Of a DNA stretch of 64,000 bases, positions 1 through 8,150 are shown piece after piece. How positions within the stretch are numbered: the first letter of the stretch is position 1; every line of letters starts with the position of its first letter. The notes below the pieces were generated by a model. That model ran no database searches. It was not told the origin of the DNA and was given only the letters and a program-made list of their open reading frames with translations. The position numbers and the translations under genes were made by a program. Source of the stretch: Tautonia rosea (GTDB lineage Bacteria; Planctomycetota; Planctomycetia; Isosphaerales; Isosphaeraceae); the NCBI RefSeq assembly GCF_012958305.1, contig NZ_JABBYO010000001.1, positions 1-64,000 on the forward strand, given 5' to 3'.

Positions 1-31
1 GCACGACCACAACTCAACCCCCCCACATCAC

Positions 32-1189
32 CTATCCTGATGCGTAGACCCTGGACAGCCCGCCGGGATAGGAGACCAGCATCCGACGTCCGCAACGGCC
101 GCAGACGATCAGCCCGGCCAGCAGTGAATCCCCATCGCGGGGGGCCCCCATCGCGGCGGCGTGGGCGCGATTGCACGCCAACCGCTGCAGGTTCGCCTCG
201 TAGCGTTCCCAGGTGATGTACGCGGGCAATCGGTCTCGGATCAGCACCTCCCATTGCTCCATCGGCACCAGTCTGCGACCCGTGGCGGGTCGCCCGGGGA
301 TCTGGCGACGGGGGTCGGTCGGTCGGCGGCCATGGCTGTAGGCCCCGGCGTAGATCGGGTGATGGAGCAGAAAGGTCAGGGTCAACCGATTGGGTCGGCG
401 CCACTGGAGTTCACCTCGGTCGGGGCCGAAGTGCGGCCGGACCGGCATGAGGACCCGGTTGCCGACCAGGTAACGCAGCACCCCCGAGACGGTCCCCAAC
501 TCGTCGAACTTCTCGAAGATCAGGCGGACGACGTCCTGTGCCTGTTCGTCGGGATCCAACACCATGCCGGCGCCGGGGAGCCGGACGAACCCGATGGGCG
601 CGTGGTTGAAGAGCTCGCCCCGGCGGGCCTTGTTCCGGCGCCCGGCCAGCATGCGTCCCCTGAGGATATGCAGCTCCGCTTCGCTCATGGTGCCCTTCAG
701 GCCCAGCAGGAGTCGGTCGTTGTAATCGCCGGGGTCGTACAGGCCATCCTGGTCGGCCAGCAATGCATGGAAGATCTCACATAACTCCAGGAGGTGATGC
801 CAATCCTTGCACGACCGCGCCAGTCGGCTCATCTCGACGCCCAGGACGATGCCGACGTGATCCAGGCCGATCTCGGCCAACAGACGCTGGAAGCCGAGCC
901 GGCCCTATGCCGTCTGGCCGCTGCGGCCCTGGTCCTCGTCGATGACGATCACCCGATCGGCCGCCCAGCACAGGGCGATGGCGCGGCGTCGCAAGTCGTA
1001 CTGCAAGGCGGCCGACTCGCGATGCTCGAGCACCTGCTGGGCGGTGGACTGCCTGACATAGACGATCGCCAGCCGATCGAGGTGCCTGGATTGAATCTTA
1101 CGGGTTCCCCAAGGGGACTCGTCGATCGGCCCATGATCCCGAGGGTCCGTCAATCGCGTCGGCGGCGAGGGGCTCTCATCGACGCTCAT
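32..1189 (-). pseudogene. Serine site-specific recombinase, broken by an in-frame amber codon and cut at its C-terminus
   Basis: The reading frame starts at 1189 with a resolvase domain: AIVYVRQST holds the expected catalytic Ser48, and EDQGRSG follows. It is interrupted by TAG at 905-907 and continues in the same frame through GVEMSRLARS, the Recombinase domain (HAPIGFVRLPG) and the first half of a zinc ribbon (CGRCGRRM). The stop lies where related proteins usually read Glu, so one G-to-T change would explain it. A second TAG at 32-34 ends the frame before the second cysteine pair, and more stops follow towards position 1, so the C-terminal DNA-binding part is missing or decayed. Large serine recombinases integrate or excise DNA. 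This copy should be inactive unless the amber codon is read through. The start overlaps a 56-residue ORF just upstream. Confidence 0.8.
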
Positions 1190-1346
1190 GAGGCACCTCC
1201 GGCTCTGCCAGAGGCGTCCGCAGTCGCTGCGTCACCAGCCGCGTGAGGGTCGTGATTGCCTCGCGACGGGTCCGGTCCGGTAGCCTCCCCCAGAGGTCGC
1301 TCAGGCGGACAGGGCGAGTCGGATCGTCCTGGCCGGGGAGGGACAT
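1176..1346 (-). CDS. Small protein coupled to the recombinase
   Basis: This 56-residue frame begins at ATG 1346 (MSLPGQDDPTRP) and ends at TGA 1176-1178, overlapping the recombinase start by 14 bases. The centre, RLSDLWGRLPDRTRREAI followed by a helix rich in Leu, Thr and Arg, looks like a compact helical domain. From general knowledge, recombinase genes of this type often have a short partner ORF directly upstream, and the overlap suggests translational coupling. No enzymatic motif is visible and I do not assign a function. The partner recombinase is broken, so this ORF is probably a relic as well. No convincing ribosome binding site was seen in front of the ATG, which lowers confidence in the exact start. 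Confidence 0.5.
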   Translation of the reverse strand: MSLPGQDDPTRPVRLSDLWGRLPDRTRREAITTLTRLVTQRLRTPLAEPEVPHERR

Positions 1347-1522
1347 GGTCGCTCGAGGTTGCGTCGCATGGCAGTCCTCCTGGTTGAGTGCTGAGACGTT
1401 GCCGGCTCCATCGTGCCAGGTCCAACAGCGCCGCGACCCCCACTATGGGCCGCACCTCGGGATCGATACAAGGTGTCTCTTGAGACGCAGTGTGCTTGGC
1501 AGACTTCGATGAGCCAGCGTCG

Positions 1523-2470
1523 TCAGTACCAGAGCACCATCCTTTGGGCCTCCGCCAGGCTCGTGACCGGCAGGGTTGTCAGCAGCCACCAGCGGATCGG
1601 CTCCTGGCCCTCCGGAGGGGATTCCTCCTCGGCCAGGATCGCCGTCACGGGGAGATCGGGGAGGCGGTCGCCGATGCGGCGAGTCAATGGCGGCGCCAGG
1701 GAAACCGCCGCGAAGCGTGCGGTCAGGCTCGCAACCCTTGCCGGACGGCCGGGGCCGCGAGGGATCTCGACATTGAAGGACCCCCGGACGGGCTCGGTCC
1801 GCAAGGCGCGGTCGAGGAGGTTCTCGGTGTGCCGGACGCGGCGACGCGGCTTGGCGCGGATCAGCAGATGGGACCCGTCATGCCGCGTGGCGGCGAAGAG
1901 GTCGTAGTAATCGGCCTCGCGATCGGCCAAAGTCACCACGATCACTCCCGGGGGCAATCCGGCCTCGGTGGCACTCAAGGCGTCGATCCATCGCTGGGTC
2001 TCCTTCGCCTGCGTCGGCAACTTGTTCCGCAACTCGCGATGCCCCAATTCATCGGGGACTCTGGCCCAGACATGCTGATGCAGCAGACCGAGGGGAACGC
2101 CGTCGGGGTCGGCAGCCAAGACGGAGTGGGCAAGCAGCCCGGCCTTGCGGCGGTTTGCCAGATACCTCAACCCCGAGGTCGCGGGGTGCGTCGTCCAGTC
2201 CAGCGCGGTGGTGTCCTGGATGACCAGGATCGGGCCGATCTCGGGCAGTCGGTCGCGGACGCTGTCGCGATGAGCGGCCAGGATCGCCTCGGGAGAGACC
2301 CGGTCATTGTCCCAGAAACGGTAAGCGGCCTTGGCCGCGGCCCAGGAGCCGGTGGCCTGAGGGACGCTGGCCTCCGGCCTCGCGGCGAGAGCCTCAACGA
2401 GGATCGCAAGGCGACGATTGGGACGACGATCACCAAGGCGGACGGAGCGGAGTTCGTGTTCGGACCACAT
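1523..2470 (-). pseudogene. IS4-type transposase, truncated at the third catalytic motif
   Basis: The protein opens with a Tn5-like DNA-binding domain (about residues 1-70; LRSVRLGDRR, WAAAKAAYRFW). It then shows two parts of a DDE catalytic core: ILVIQDTTALDW with the first Asp and VVTLADREADYYDLF with the second. The frame stops at TGA 1523-1525, immediately after LWY. Reading past the stop gives RRWLIE, so the motif that should supply the catalytic Glu lies just beyond it. After that Glu the similarity collapses and the Lys of the Y-R-E-K signature is absent. The copy is therefore damaged twice: a nonsense codon and loss of the C-terminal third. IS4-family transposases normally run about 400-480 residues. 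It sits between the recombinase module and a cut IS5-type gene. Confidence 0.8.
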
Positions 2471-2473
2471 CCT

Positions 2474-2755
2474 TCACTTACGAACCGAGAATGCCAAGAG
2501 ATCGCCGCCCCCCAACTTGTGGGTCATGGTGAGGGTCCCCGTCTTTGCCCAGCGGTTGAACCGCTGGAAGACCGTGTCGTGCTTGCCGAAGCGGGCCGGC
2601 AGATCGGACCAGGGGGCACCGGTGCGGGCGATCCAGAGCATGGCGTCGAGGAAGAGCTTGTTGTCCTTGGCGGTGGCTCCGGGGTCGCCGGGCTTCCCGG
2701 GTAAGAGGTGGGCGATGTGTCGGAATCGTTCGTCGTCCATCTCGAAGCGGCGCAT
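2474..2755 (-). pseudogene. IS5-type transposase N-terminal fragment
   Basis: The first 70 or so residues match the N-terminal (DUF4096-like) part of IS5/IS427-group transposases: MDDERFRHIAHLLPG, DNKLFLDAMLWIARTGAPW, DLPARFGKHDTVFQRFNRW. After RWAKTG, at about position 2545, the sequence becomes unrelated (TLTMTHKLGGGDLL) and soon stops. No DDE core follows; the IS4-type transposase begins four bases after the stop instead. The start at 2755 is preceded by AAGGAGG and is preferred over an upstream ATG at 2797. The simplest reading is that the IS4-type element inserted into this IS5-type gene and carried away or displaced its 3' part. The fragment is non-functional on its own. Confidence 0.75.
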
Positions 2756-2817
2756 CGGAGGCCTCCTTGGGGTCGATCGGGTTATCCAGTCAATCACAGA
2801 TCGCCCAGACTCCGCAA

Positions 2818-2848
2818 GTGATTGTCAGTTGTACCTAATCACTTTTTT
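2818..2848 (+). terminator. Possible weak terminator, GTGATT/AATCAC followed by six T
   Basis: A 6-bp stem (2818-2823 with 2837-2842) and a 13-base loop are followed by TTTTTT at 2843-2848. It could stop transcription leaving the mobile-element block towards the P-type ATPase. A further copy of the arm, CAATCAC at 2791-2797, pairs with GTGATTG at 2818-2824, so these repeats could equally be remains of an insertion-sequence end. Confidence 0.3.
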
Positions 2849-2908
2849 CTCAAGAATTCTCGTAAAAAGGCCGGGTGTGCGGTCCGGTTGTGACGGTGCA
2901 TTTCCCCA

Positions 2909-2937
2909 ACTTCCGACTCCGTCTATAATTCGGAAGT
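2909..2937 (+). promoter_or_regulatory. Dyad enclosing a TATAAT box upstream of the P-type ATPase
   Basis: ACTTCCGA (2909-2916) and TCGGAAGT (2930-2937) form a perfect 8-bp inverted repeat with a 13-base centre that contains TATAAT at 2924-2929. This is about 80 bases before the ATPase start. A metal-sensing repressor or activator could bind here, but no regulator gene is adjacent and no good -35 box was found at the ideal distance. Function is inferred from position and symmetry only. Confidence 0.4.
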
Positions 2938-3015
2938 CCAGAGGCCCCCAGACGCGAACTACCCCGGCCGGTCGGGTGCGCGCGGCCTCGACCCAGGACC
3001 AGGAGGCGTTCGAGC

Positions 3016-5208
3016 ATGGAGCGGCAGGCTCGCTGCACCTTGAAGGTCAAGGGGCTCGATTGCCCGAGCGAGGTGCCACCGATCCGGTCTGCCCTGGACG
3101 GAGCCCCGGGCGTCTGCTCGATCGACATCAACCCGCCCGAAGGAACCGTCGCCGTCGACTTCGACCCCGACGTCACCGACCCGAGCGAACTCGCCGATCG
3201 TGTCTCCCGGATCGCCGGGATGGCGACCGAACCCCTAAGCGAGGCGCTGGCGATCACCCCGTCGCTTGATGAGCCCGACGGTTCCTGGCGATCCCGATTC
3301 GGTCACTGGGGGTGGACCACCGTCTCGGGCCTTGCCCTTGTCGTCGGAGCCGCGGCCGACTGGGCCGGATGGTTCGGTTGGGGCTCGGATCGACCGGGTA
3401 CGCTCCTCGCCGTGGCCATCGGCGGCTACGCCGTCGCGATTCTGGCTGGCATCGTTGAGCTGTTGCCGAAAGCCTGGCGGGCCTTGCGACGTGCCCATCT
3501 TGGCATCCACCTGTTAATGACCCTGGCCATCGGCGGCGCGGTCCTGCTGGGAGAATGGGGCGAGGCCGCCACCGTTGCCTTCCTGTTCGGCCTGGCCGAG
3601 GCTCTCGAAGCCCAGAGCCTCGCCCGAGCCCGCCGCGCCGTGCGATCGTTGCTTGCCGTCGCTCCCGAAACCGCCGAGCTGATCGACCCCAACGGCTCGA
3701 CCCGAATCGTCCCCGCCGAACAGGTGACGCCGGGCCGACGGGTCCGCGTCCGGGCCGGAGAACGCGTGCCGATCGACGGCCGGGTCCTCGTCGGCCGCTC
3801 GGCCGTCGATCAAAAGTCGATTACCGGCGAATCAGTCCCGGTTGACAAGGAGGTCGGCGACGAGGTCTTCGCCGGCACCGTCAACGGCGACGGTGCCCTG
3901 GAGGTCGAAGCAACCAAACCCCTGCGCGACTCGGTCCTCGCCCGAACCATGACCCTCGTTCGCGAGGCCCAGGCCCGTCGAATGCCCCTGGAACGGAGCA
4001 TCGAACGCTTCTCCGCAGTGTACACCCCGATTGCGGTCGGCCTGGCGGTGGCCCTGATGCTCGTCCCACCGCTGATGCTGCAAGCCACCGGTCAGTCCGC
4101 CGACTGGCGGGAATGGATCATGAGGGGTCTGGTCGTTCTGGTCGTCGCCTGTCCGTGTGCGTTGGTCATCGGCACGCCGGTGGCGGTCGTGAGCGCCCTG
4201 GCGAGTTCCGCTCGAAAGGGGGTTCTTGTCAAAGGGGGCCAGTTTCTCGAAGCAATCGGTCGGCTCCGGGTCCTGGCCTTTGACAAGACAGGCACCCTCA
4301 CGCTCGGCGATCCAAGCGTTGTCGAGGTCGTTCCCAAGGTTCCCGACGGGGCCGAGCAGATGCTCCGGATCGCCGCGGCCCTCGGAGATCACGGCGGGCA
4401 CGTCCTCGGCCGGGCCATCGCCCGACACGCCCGAGACCAGCAACTGGCCGTTCCCTCGGCGTCCGACTACCGGGCCGAGGCCGGCCTGGGGGCCAGTGGG
4501 ATGGTGGAAGCCTCTCGATATCACATCGGCAGCCATCGCTATGTCGATCAGGCCGGGCTCTGTGAGGAGTCGTTTCACGCCTCGATCGACAATGCCGCCC
4601 AGGAGCCAGGAACCGCGGTCGTCCTGTCCACCACCGACGGACCCCTCGGCTGGATTCGACTGGCCGACCGCCCCCGGCCCGAAGCCGCCGGAGTGCTGGC
4701 CGATCTCTCCCGCCTCGGCCTCCATTCGGTCATGCTCACCGGAGACAACCCGGCGACCGCCGCTGCCATCGCCCGAGAACTCGGCCTGACCGACCATCGC
4801 GCCAACCTGCTTCCCGCCGACAAGGCCCAGGCCGTGCTCGAACTCGACGCCCAGCACGGGCCGACCGGCATGGTCGGCGACGGCGTGAACGACGCCCCTG
4901 CCCTGGCCGAAGCCCGCGTCAGCGTCTCGCTCGGCGGAATTGCCAGCGCCTCGGCGCTCGAAGTCGCCGACATCGTCTTGATGGCCGACGACCTCCGGGG
5001 TCTTCCCTGGCTCGTTCGACACAGCCGTCGAACTCTGGCGATCATCCGCCAGAACATCGCGCTGGCCATCGGGATCAAGGTCCTGGTGTTGCTCCTGGCC
5101 ATTGTCGGGCTGGCCGATCTCTGGATGGCCATCGCCGCCGACGTTGGCACGACCCTGGTTGTCGTCGCCAACGCCATGCGGCTGCTCCGTCCCGGTGATC
5201 TGACTTGA
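3016..5208 (+). CDS. Heavy-metal translocating P1B-type ATPase, probably Zn/Cd/Pb exporting
   Basis: A 730-residue inner-membrane metal pump. An N-terminal HMA domain (about 1-72) has the metal motif LDCPSEVP, in which the second Cys of CxxC is replaced by Glu, a variant known from Zn-type ATPases. Next come TGES (270-273), the CPC membrane motif (379-381), the phosphorylation site DKTGT (Asp423) and GDGVNDAPA. The last helices carry a Lys and DVGTTL in the arrangement typical of the Zn/Cd/Pb subgroup. One oddity is the nucleotide-binding HP motif, which reads GGHVLGRA with Val for Pro. The ATG at 3016 follows AGGAGG at good spacing. A dyad over a TATAAT box lies upstream, and no regulator gene is adjacent. 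Confidence 0.93.
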   Translation: MERQARCTLKVKGLDCPSEVPPIRSALDGAPGVCSIDINPPEGTVAVDFDPDVTDPSELADRVSRIAGMATEPLSEALAITPSLDEPDGSWRSRFGHWGWTTVSGLALVVGAAADWAGWFGWGSDRPGTLLAVAIGGYAVAILAGIVELLPKAWRALRRAHLGIHLLMTLAIGGAVLLGEWGEAATVAFLFGLAEALEAQSLARARRAVRSLLAVAPETAELIDPNGSTRIVPAEQVTPGRRVRVRAGERVPIDGRVLVGRSAVDQKSITGESVPVDKEVGDEVFAGTVNGDGALEVEATKPLRDSVLARTMTLVREAQARRMPLERSIERFSAVYTPIAVGLAVALMLVPPLMLQATGQSADWREWIMRGLVVLVVACPCALVIGTPVAVVSALASSARKGVLVKGGQFLEAIGRLRVLAFDKTGTLTLGDPSVVEVVPKVPDGAEQMLRIAAALGDHGGHVLGRAIARHARDQQLAVPSASDYRAEAGLGASGMVEASRYHIGSHRYVDQAGLCEESFHASIDNAAQEPGTAVVLSTTDGPLGWIRLADRPRPEAAGVLADLSRLGLHSVMLTGDNPATAAAIARELGLTDHRANLLPADKAQAVLELDAQHGPTGMVGDGVNDAPALAEARVSVSLGGIASASALEVADIVLMADDLRGLPWLVRHSRRTLAIIRQNIALAIGIKVLVLLLAIVGLADLWMAIAADVGTTLVVVANAMRLLRPGDLT

Positions 5209-5220
5209 CCCGAGACCAGG

Positions 5221-5883
5221 TCAGTCGCCTGCCTTCTCGGCCTTCAGTGGCTTGATGCTCACCTCTTTAAAGTACACCAGATCGTCGTCTCCGTGATTCT
5301 GGAGGCCGATGTATCCGATCGTCTTCCGAGGCTGGCGCTTCGGGTCGATGTCGTTCCGAGGCGGCGGAATTTCGTCACTCGTCGGGTCGAATCGCGAGAC
5401 GGGCTCACCATTGACGGAAACGGCAATCACCTCACCATCGAGCGTGATCTCCATCGTGTTCCACGCTCCGGGGCGAGACTCGATCTTCTTCGCCTCGGAG
5501 AAGGAGTAGATCGCCCCCGTCTGGCTCAGCGGGCTTCCTCGATCGACGATCTGCACCTCGTACCCGTTGTGAACGGCGTACCAGGGGTCATCCGGCTCCT
5601 CGGCAATCCGCACATAAACCCCCGCGTTATCCCGGTCGTCCCCCACCTTGTACACGACCCGGATCACACAGTCGCCGAACGTTTCCTTCTCGTAATACAG
5701 CAGTCCCATCCCACCGACGGTCTTGAACCCTTCCTCGGCCTTTTCGAACGATCCGGGGCCGACCTGTTTCCAGCCGTCGAGCGTTTTCCCATCGAAGATC
5801 ACCCGGAACCCGTCTTCCTCGACCATCACGGGCGAGTTGAGCATGACCACAGAAACCATCAAAGACTGAAGAAGCATTGCCAT
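5221..5883 (-). CDS. Secreted DUF1080 (3-keto-disaccharide hydrolase) family protein
   Basis: About 220 residues. A short hydrophobic N-terminus (MAMLLQSLMVSVVML) looks like a signal peptide. It is followed by the DUF1080 fold start FRVIFDGKTLDGWKQVG and later family features such as DNAGVYVRI, WNTMEITLDG and IGYIGLQNHG. Members of this family are abundant in planctomycetes, have a concanavalin-like beta sandwich, and some hydrolyse 3-keto-glycosides outside the cytoplasm. The ATG at 5883 is chosen because a frame extended to 5976 adds a polar, unlikely leader; GGGAGA precedes the chosen ATG. It converges with the P-type ATPase with only 12 bp between the stops. The substrate is unknown. Confidence 0.85.
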   Translation of the reverse strand: MAMLLQSLMVSVVMLNSPVMVEEDGFRVIFDGKTLDGWKQVGPGSFEKAEEGFKTVGGMGLLYYEKETFGDCVIRVVYKVGDDRDNAGVYVRIAEEPDDPWYAVHNGYEVQIVDRGSPLSQTGAIYSFSEAKKIESRPGAWNTMEITLDGEVIAVSVNGEPVSRFDPTSDEIPPPRNDIDPKRQPRKTIGYIGLQNHGDDDLVYFKEVSIKPLKAEKAGD

Positions 5884-6039
5884 TCTCCCGGCATCGTTCT
5901 CGAACCAACGAACGCGAACCGGCCGAGTGTCTGGGCGGCCCGATTCACATTCGACCCGGCCCGACGGCGCAGTCACCGCCGAGCAACGGCTCGATCTTAC
6001 CAGGATTTTCGTCGCGATTCGTGTCCCCCCCCGCCGGTC

Positions 6040-6444
6040 TCATCTCCAGCGGTTCCAGAACCCCCGGGCTCGAGATTTATTGGCCGAAGGTTCCGGCAGG
6101 CCAAAGACCTTCCTGACAAGCGTCACGAAGGCGTTGACGATCCGGCCCGCCTCGTCGGCGTCAAACAGGATTTCGGCGATCGCCTCCCGCATCACCGCCT
6201 CGTGCGAGGCCATCAAGCCTTCGGCAATCGTATCGGGCCCTCCGCCCTGGACGTTACCGAAGGCATCCCGGCGGAGTCTCGCGTGCAGCAAGTACTCCTC
6301 CTCGGCGTGCTTCAAGTTTGAAAACCAGTGGCGATTGCCTTCGTGCTTGAACGTGTCGTCAAGCTGGCGACTGGGCAAGGACTCTGCGCCGACCTTGCCA
6401 ATCGCTTCGAGCAAGTGCTTGCGACGATCGACCTGCGCGCTCAT
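6040..6444 (-). CDS. Hypothetical protein, helical, charged
   Basis: A 134-residue protein I do not recognise. It is predicted to be mostly alpha-helical and soluble, with no signal peptide or membrane segment. Features include NRHWFSNLKHAEEEYLLHARLRRDAFG and a central HEAVMREAIAEILFDADEAG stretch, and it ends in a basic tail (KSRARGFWNRWR). Codon use matches neighbouring real genes. It lies between the DUF1080 gene and an EamA transporter on the same strand, with 156 bp to the first and 64 bp to the second, so co-transcription is possible but not shown. Confidence 0.6.
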   Translation of the reverse strand: MSAQVDRRKHLLEAIGKVGAESLPSRQLDDTFKHEGNRHWFSNLKHAEEEYLLHARLRRDAFGNVQGGGPDTIAEGLMASHEAVMREAIAEILFDADEAGRIVNAFVTLVRKVFGLPEPSANKSRARGFWNRWR

Positions 6445-6508
6445 GGAATCGAGACTCTCAAGGGGCCGAACGATCGAACACCCATGAGATCATGTTTCAA
6501 GCACGAAA

Positions 6509-7552
6509 TCAATCAGGGCATGGGATGGCCGCGGTCGGCCTCGGCAACTCGACGGGCACCGGAGCTTCAACGGGAGGGGGAACCGAGGCCCTGGGGCGTC
6601 TCGGGCGGATCGTCCAGAGAATCCCGCCGATGGTCAAGGCACCACCAACGACCAGAAACGGCGTGACCGCCTCTCCCAGAAACAGATAACCCCACACCAC
6701 CGTCAAGATCGGCGCCGCATTGCCAAAGGTGGCGACTTCGCTCGCATCGAGGCGGGTCATGGCCAGGTTCTGAAACGCCAGAGCGAAGACGGTGACAATC
6801 AACGTCAGGTGCGCCAACCCGATCCAGGCCACCGCCGAGGCGTTCCCGATCGCCCCCAGCCCCAGCGGCAAAATCGATCCGTCCCAGTCCAGGAAAAACA
6901 GCGAGACCGGCAGATCCAGCAGCGAACCGACGACGAACGTGCCCGCCAGTGCCGGAATCGCCCCGTGACGACGGATCAAGGGGCGGCTGATCGTCATGTA
7001 CGCTCCCCAGGTCACGACCGCCCCGACGAGCAAGAGGTCTCCCAAAATCGCCCGCGAGGCCTCGACCGACGTATCCCCTCTCAGGCTCCCCAGGCCAATC
7101 ACCGCCACGCCCAGCACACTGGCCACGATCCCCACCAGGCGATCCCCCCGCAGCCGTTCCTGGCCGATCGCGCTGGCAATCAGAAGAACGAAGAGCGGGT
7201 TCGTCGCGTAGATCAGACCCACATGCGTTGTCGGCGCCAGCCGGGCACCGGTGAGGAAAAACAGTTGATTCAGGCCCACGCAAAAGAGACCCGACGCCAG
7301 CACTCGCCCGCGGTCCTCTCGGAACATCCGGGCCAGCGCCCCGCCTTTCATCGCGAACGGTAAGAGGCAAAGCCCTGCCACTCCGAACCGCACGAGCGGC
7401 ACCAGCGGCAACGGCAGCTCCCGAACCGCCAGCTTGGCCGAAAGGGCCGTGGTCGAGCCGATCAAGACCATCAAGATCAGGAAGACGTACGCCGCCCAGT
7501 CTCGTCCGCCCGTCCCATGATGCGAACACCCACCGTCATCCTGACCCGCCAT
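6509..7552 (-). CDS. EamA/DMT-family transporter
   Basis: A roughly 347-residue integral membrane protein with about ten hydrophobic segments arranged as two EamA repeats: first repeat from AAYVFLILMVLIGSTTALSA, second from AILGDLLLVGAVVTWGAYM. It ends with the typical ATFGNAAPILTVVWGYLFLGE and a proline-rich cytoplasmic tail. DMT transporters export small metabolites or act as permeases; no substrate can be read from the sequence. The frame can start with GTG at 7612 or ATG at 7552; the ATG is preferred because it avoids a poorly structured leader, but no clear ribosome binding site decides. An SMR gene lies 164 bp upstream on the same strand, so two members of the same superfamily sit side by side. 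Confidence 0.85.
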   Translation of the reverse strand: MAGQDDGGCSHHGTGGRDWAAYVFLILMVLIGSTTALSAKLAVRELPLPLVPLVRFGVAGLCLLPFAMKGGALARMFREDRGRVLASGLFCVGLNQLFFLTGARLAPTTHVGLIYATNPLFVLLIASAIGQERLRGDRLVGIVASVLGVAVIGLGSLRGDTSVEASRAILGDLLLVGAVVTWGAYMTISRPLIRRHGAIPALAGTFVVGSLLDLPVSLFFLDWDGSILPLGLGAIGNASAVAWIGLAHLTLIVTVFALAFQNLAMTRLDASEVATFGNAAPILTVVWGYLFLGEAVTPFLVVGGALTIGGILWTIRPRRPRASVPPPVEAPVPVELPRPTAAIPCPD

Positions 7553-7716
7553 CGAGGAACCCCAATTGAAAAAAATGCCTTCGAGCAGCCTGATGCAAGC
7601 AGACTGAATCACTCAACACGATGATAGGAGACTCGACAAGGCTGTCGGGTTCGAGTCGGACCAGACCAATCTTCTGATTTCGTCTGCCAGCCTTCAACGC
7701 AACGGCTCACCTGCGA

Positions 7717-8037
7717 TCAATCGCCAGAGAGCATCTTCAAGCCGATCACCGAGCCGATCAGGATCATCAAGAGGGCCACCCGGCCTCCCGTCAACGGATC
7801 CTTGAACAAGACAATCCCTACAATTGCCGTGCCACACGCGCCGATCCCCGTCCAGACCGCATACGCCGTGCCCAGCGGAATCGTCTGAATCGCCCTCGTC
7901 AGGAGCACGAAGCTCAGGATGCTCAACACCAAAAACCCGGCCGAGGGGATCGGCCGGGTAAAGTTCTCGCTCAGCTTCAAACAGGTGGTAAAGCCGATCT
8001 CGGCAAGACCGGCAATTACTAGGATGATCCAGGCCAT
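7717..8037 (-). CDS. Small multidrug resistance family exporter, SugE/Gdx-like
   Basis: A 106-residue protein with four transmembrane helices, the standard SMR size. The membrane-embedded Glu13 (AGLAEIG) essential for proton-coupled transport is present. The signature GTAYAVWTGIGACGTA and the MAWIILVIAGLAEI start resemble the SugE/Gdx branch, whose studied members export guanidinium, more than the broad-specificity QacE/EmrE branch. I searched the 110 bp upstream for guanidine riboswitch features and saw none, so the physiological substrate stays open. It functions as an antiparallel dimer in the family. The neighbours are a GlmU-like gene 113 bp upstream and an EamA exporter downstream, all on the same strand. 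Confidence 0.88.
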   Translation of the reverse strand: MAWIILVIAGLAEIGFTTCLKLSENFTRPIPSAGFLVLSILSFVLLTRAIQTIPLGTAYAVWTGIGACGTAIVGIVLFKDPLTGGRVALLMILIGSVIGLKMLSGD

Positions 8038-8150
8038 AAATCCGTCGAGTCAGGGTCGATCAAGGGGTCGGGATTGACTGAGATCATCCTACTCGAACAT
8101 CTGGCCCCGACGCGATCGGAATCCCTCGCCGCATCGAAGCCAGCCCCGGC

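Noticed and set aside
1490-2704. Plus-strand frame of 404 codons across the mobile elements
   Set aside because: It is antisense to recognisable transposase motifs and shows no domain or ribosome binding site.
3055-3075. Apparent loss of a metal-binding Cys in the P-type ATPase HMA domain (CPSE)
   Set aside because: CxxE variants followed by V-P are known in Zn-type ATPases, so this is a subtype trait rather than damage.
8038-8150. Possible guanidine riboswitch before the SugE-like exporter
   Set aside because: No ACGR-loop hairpin pair or other guanidine aptamer feature could be recognised in this 113-bp gap.
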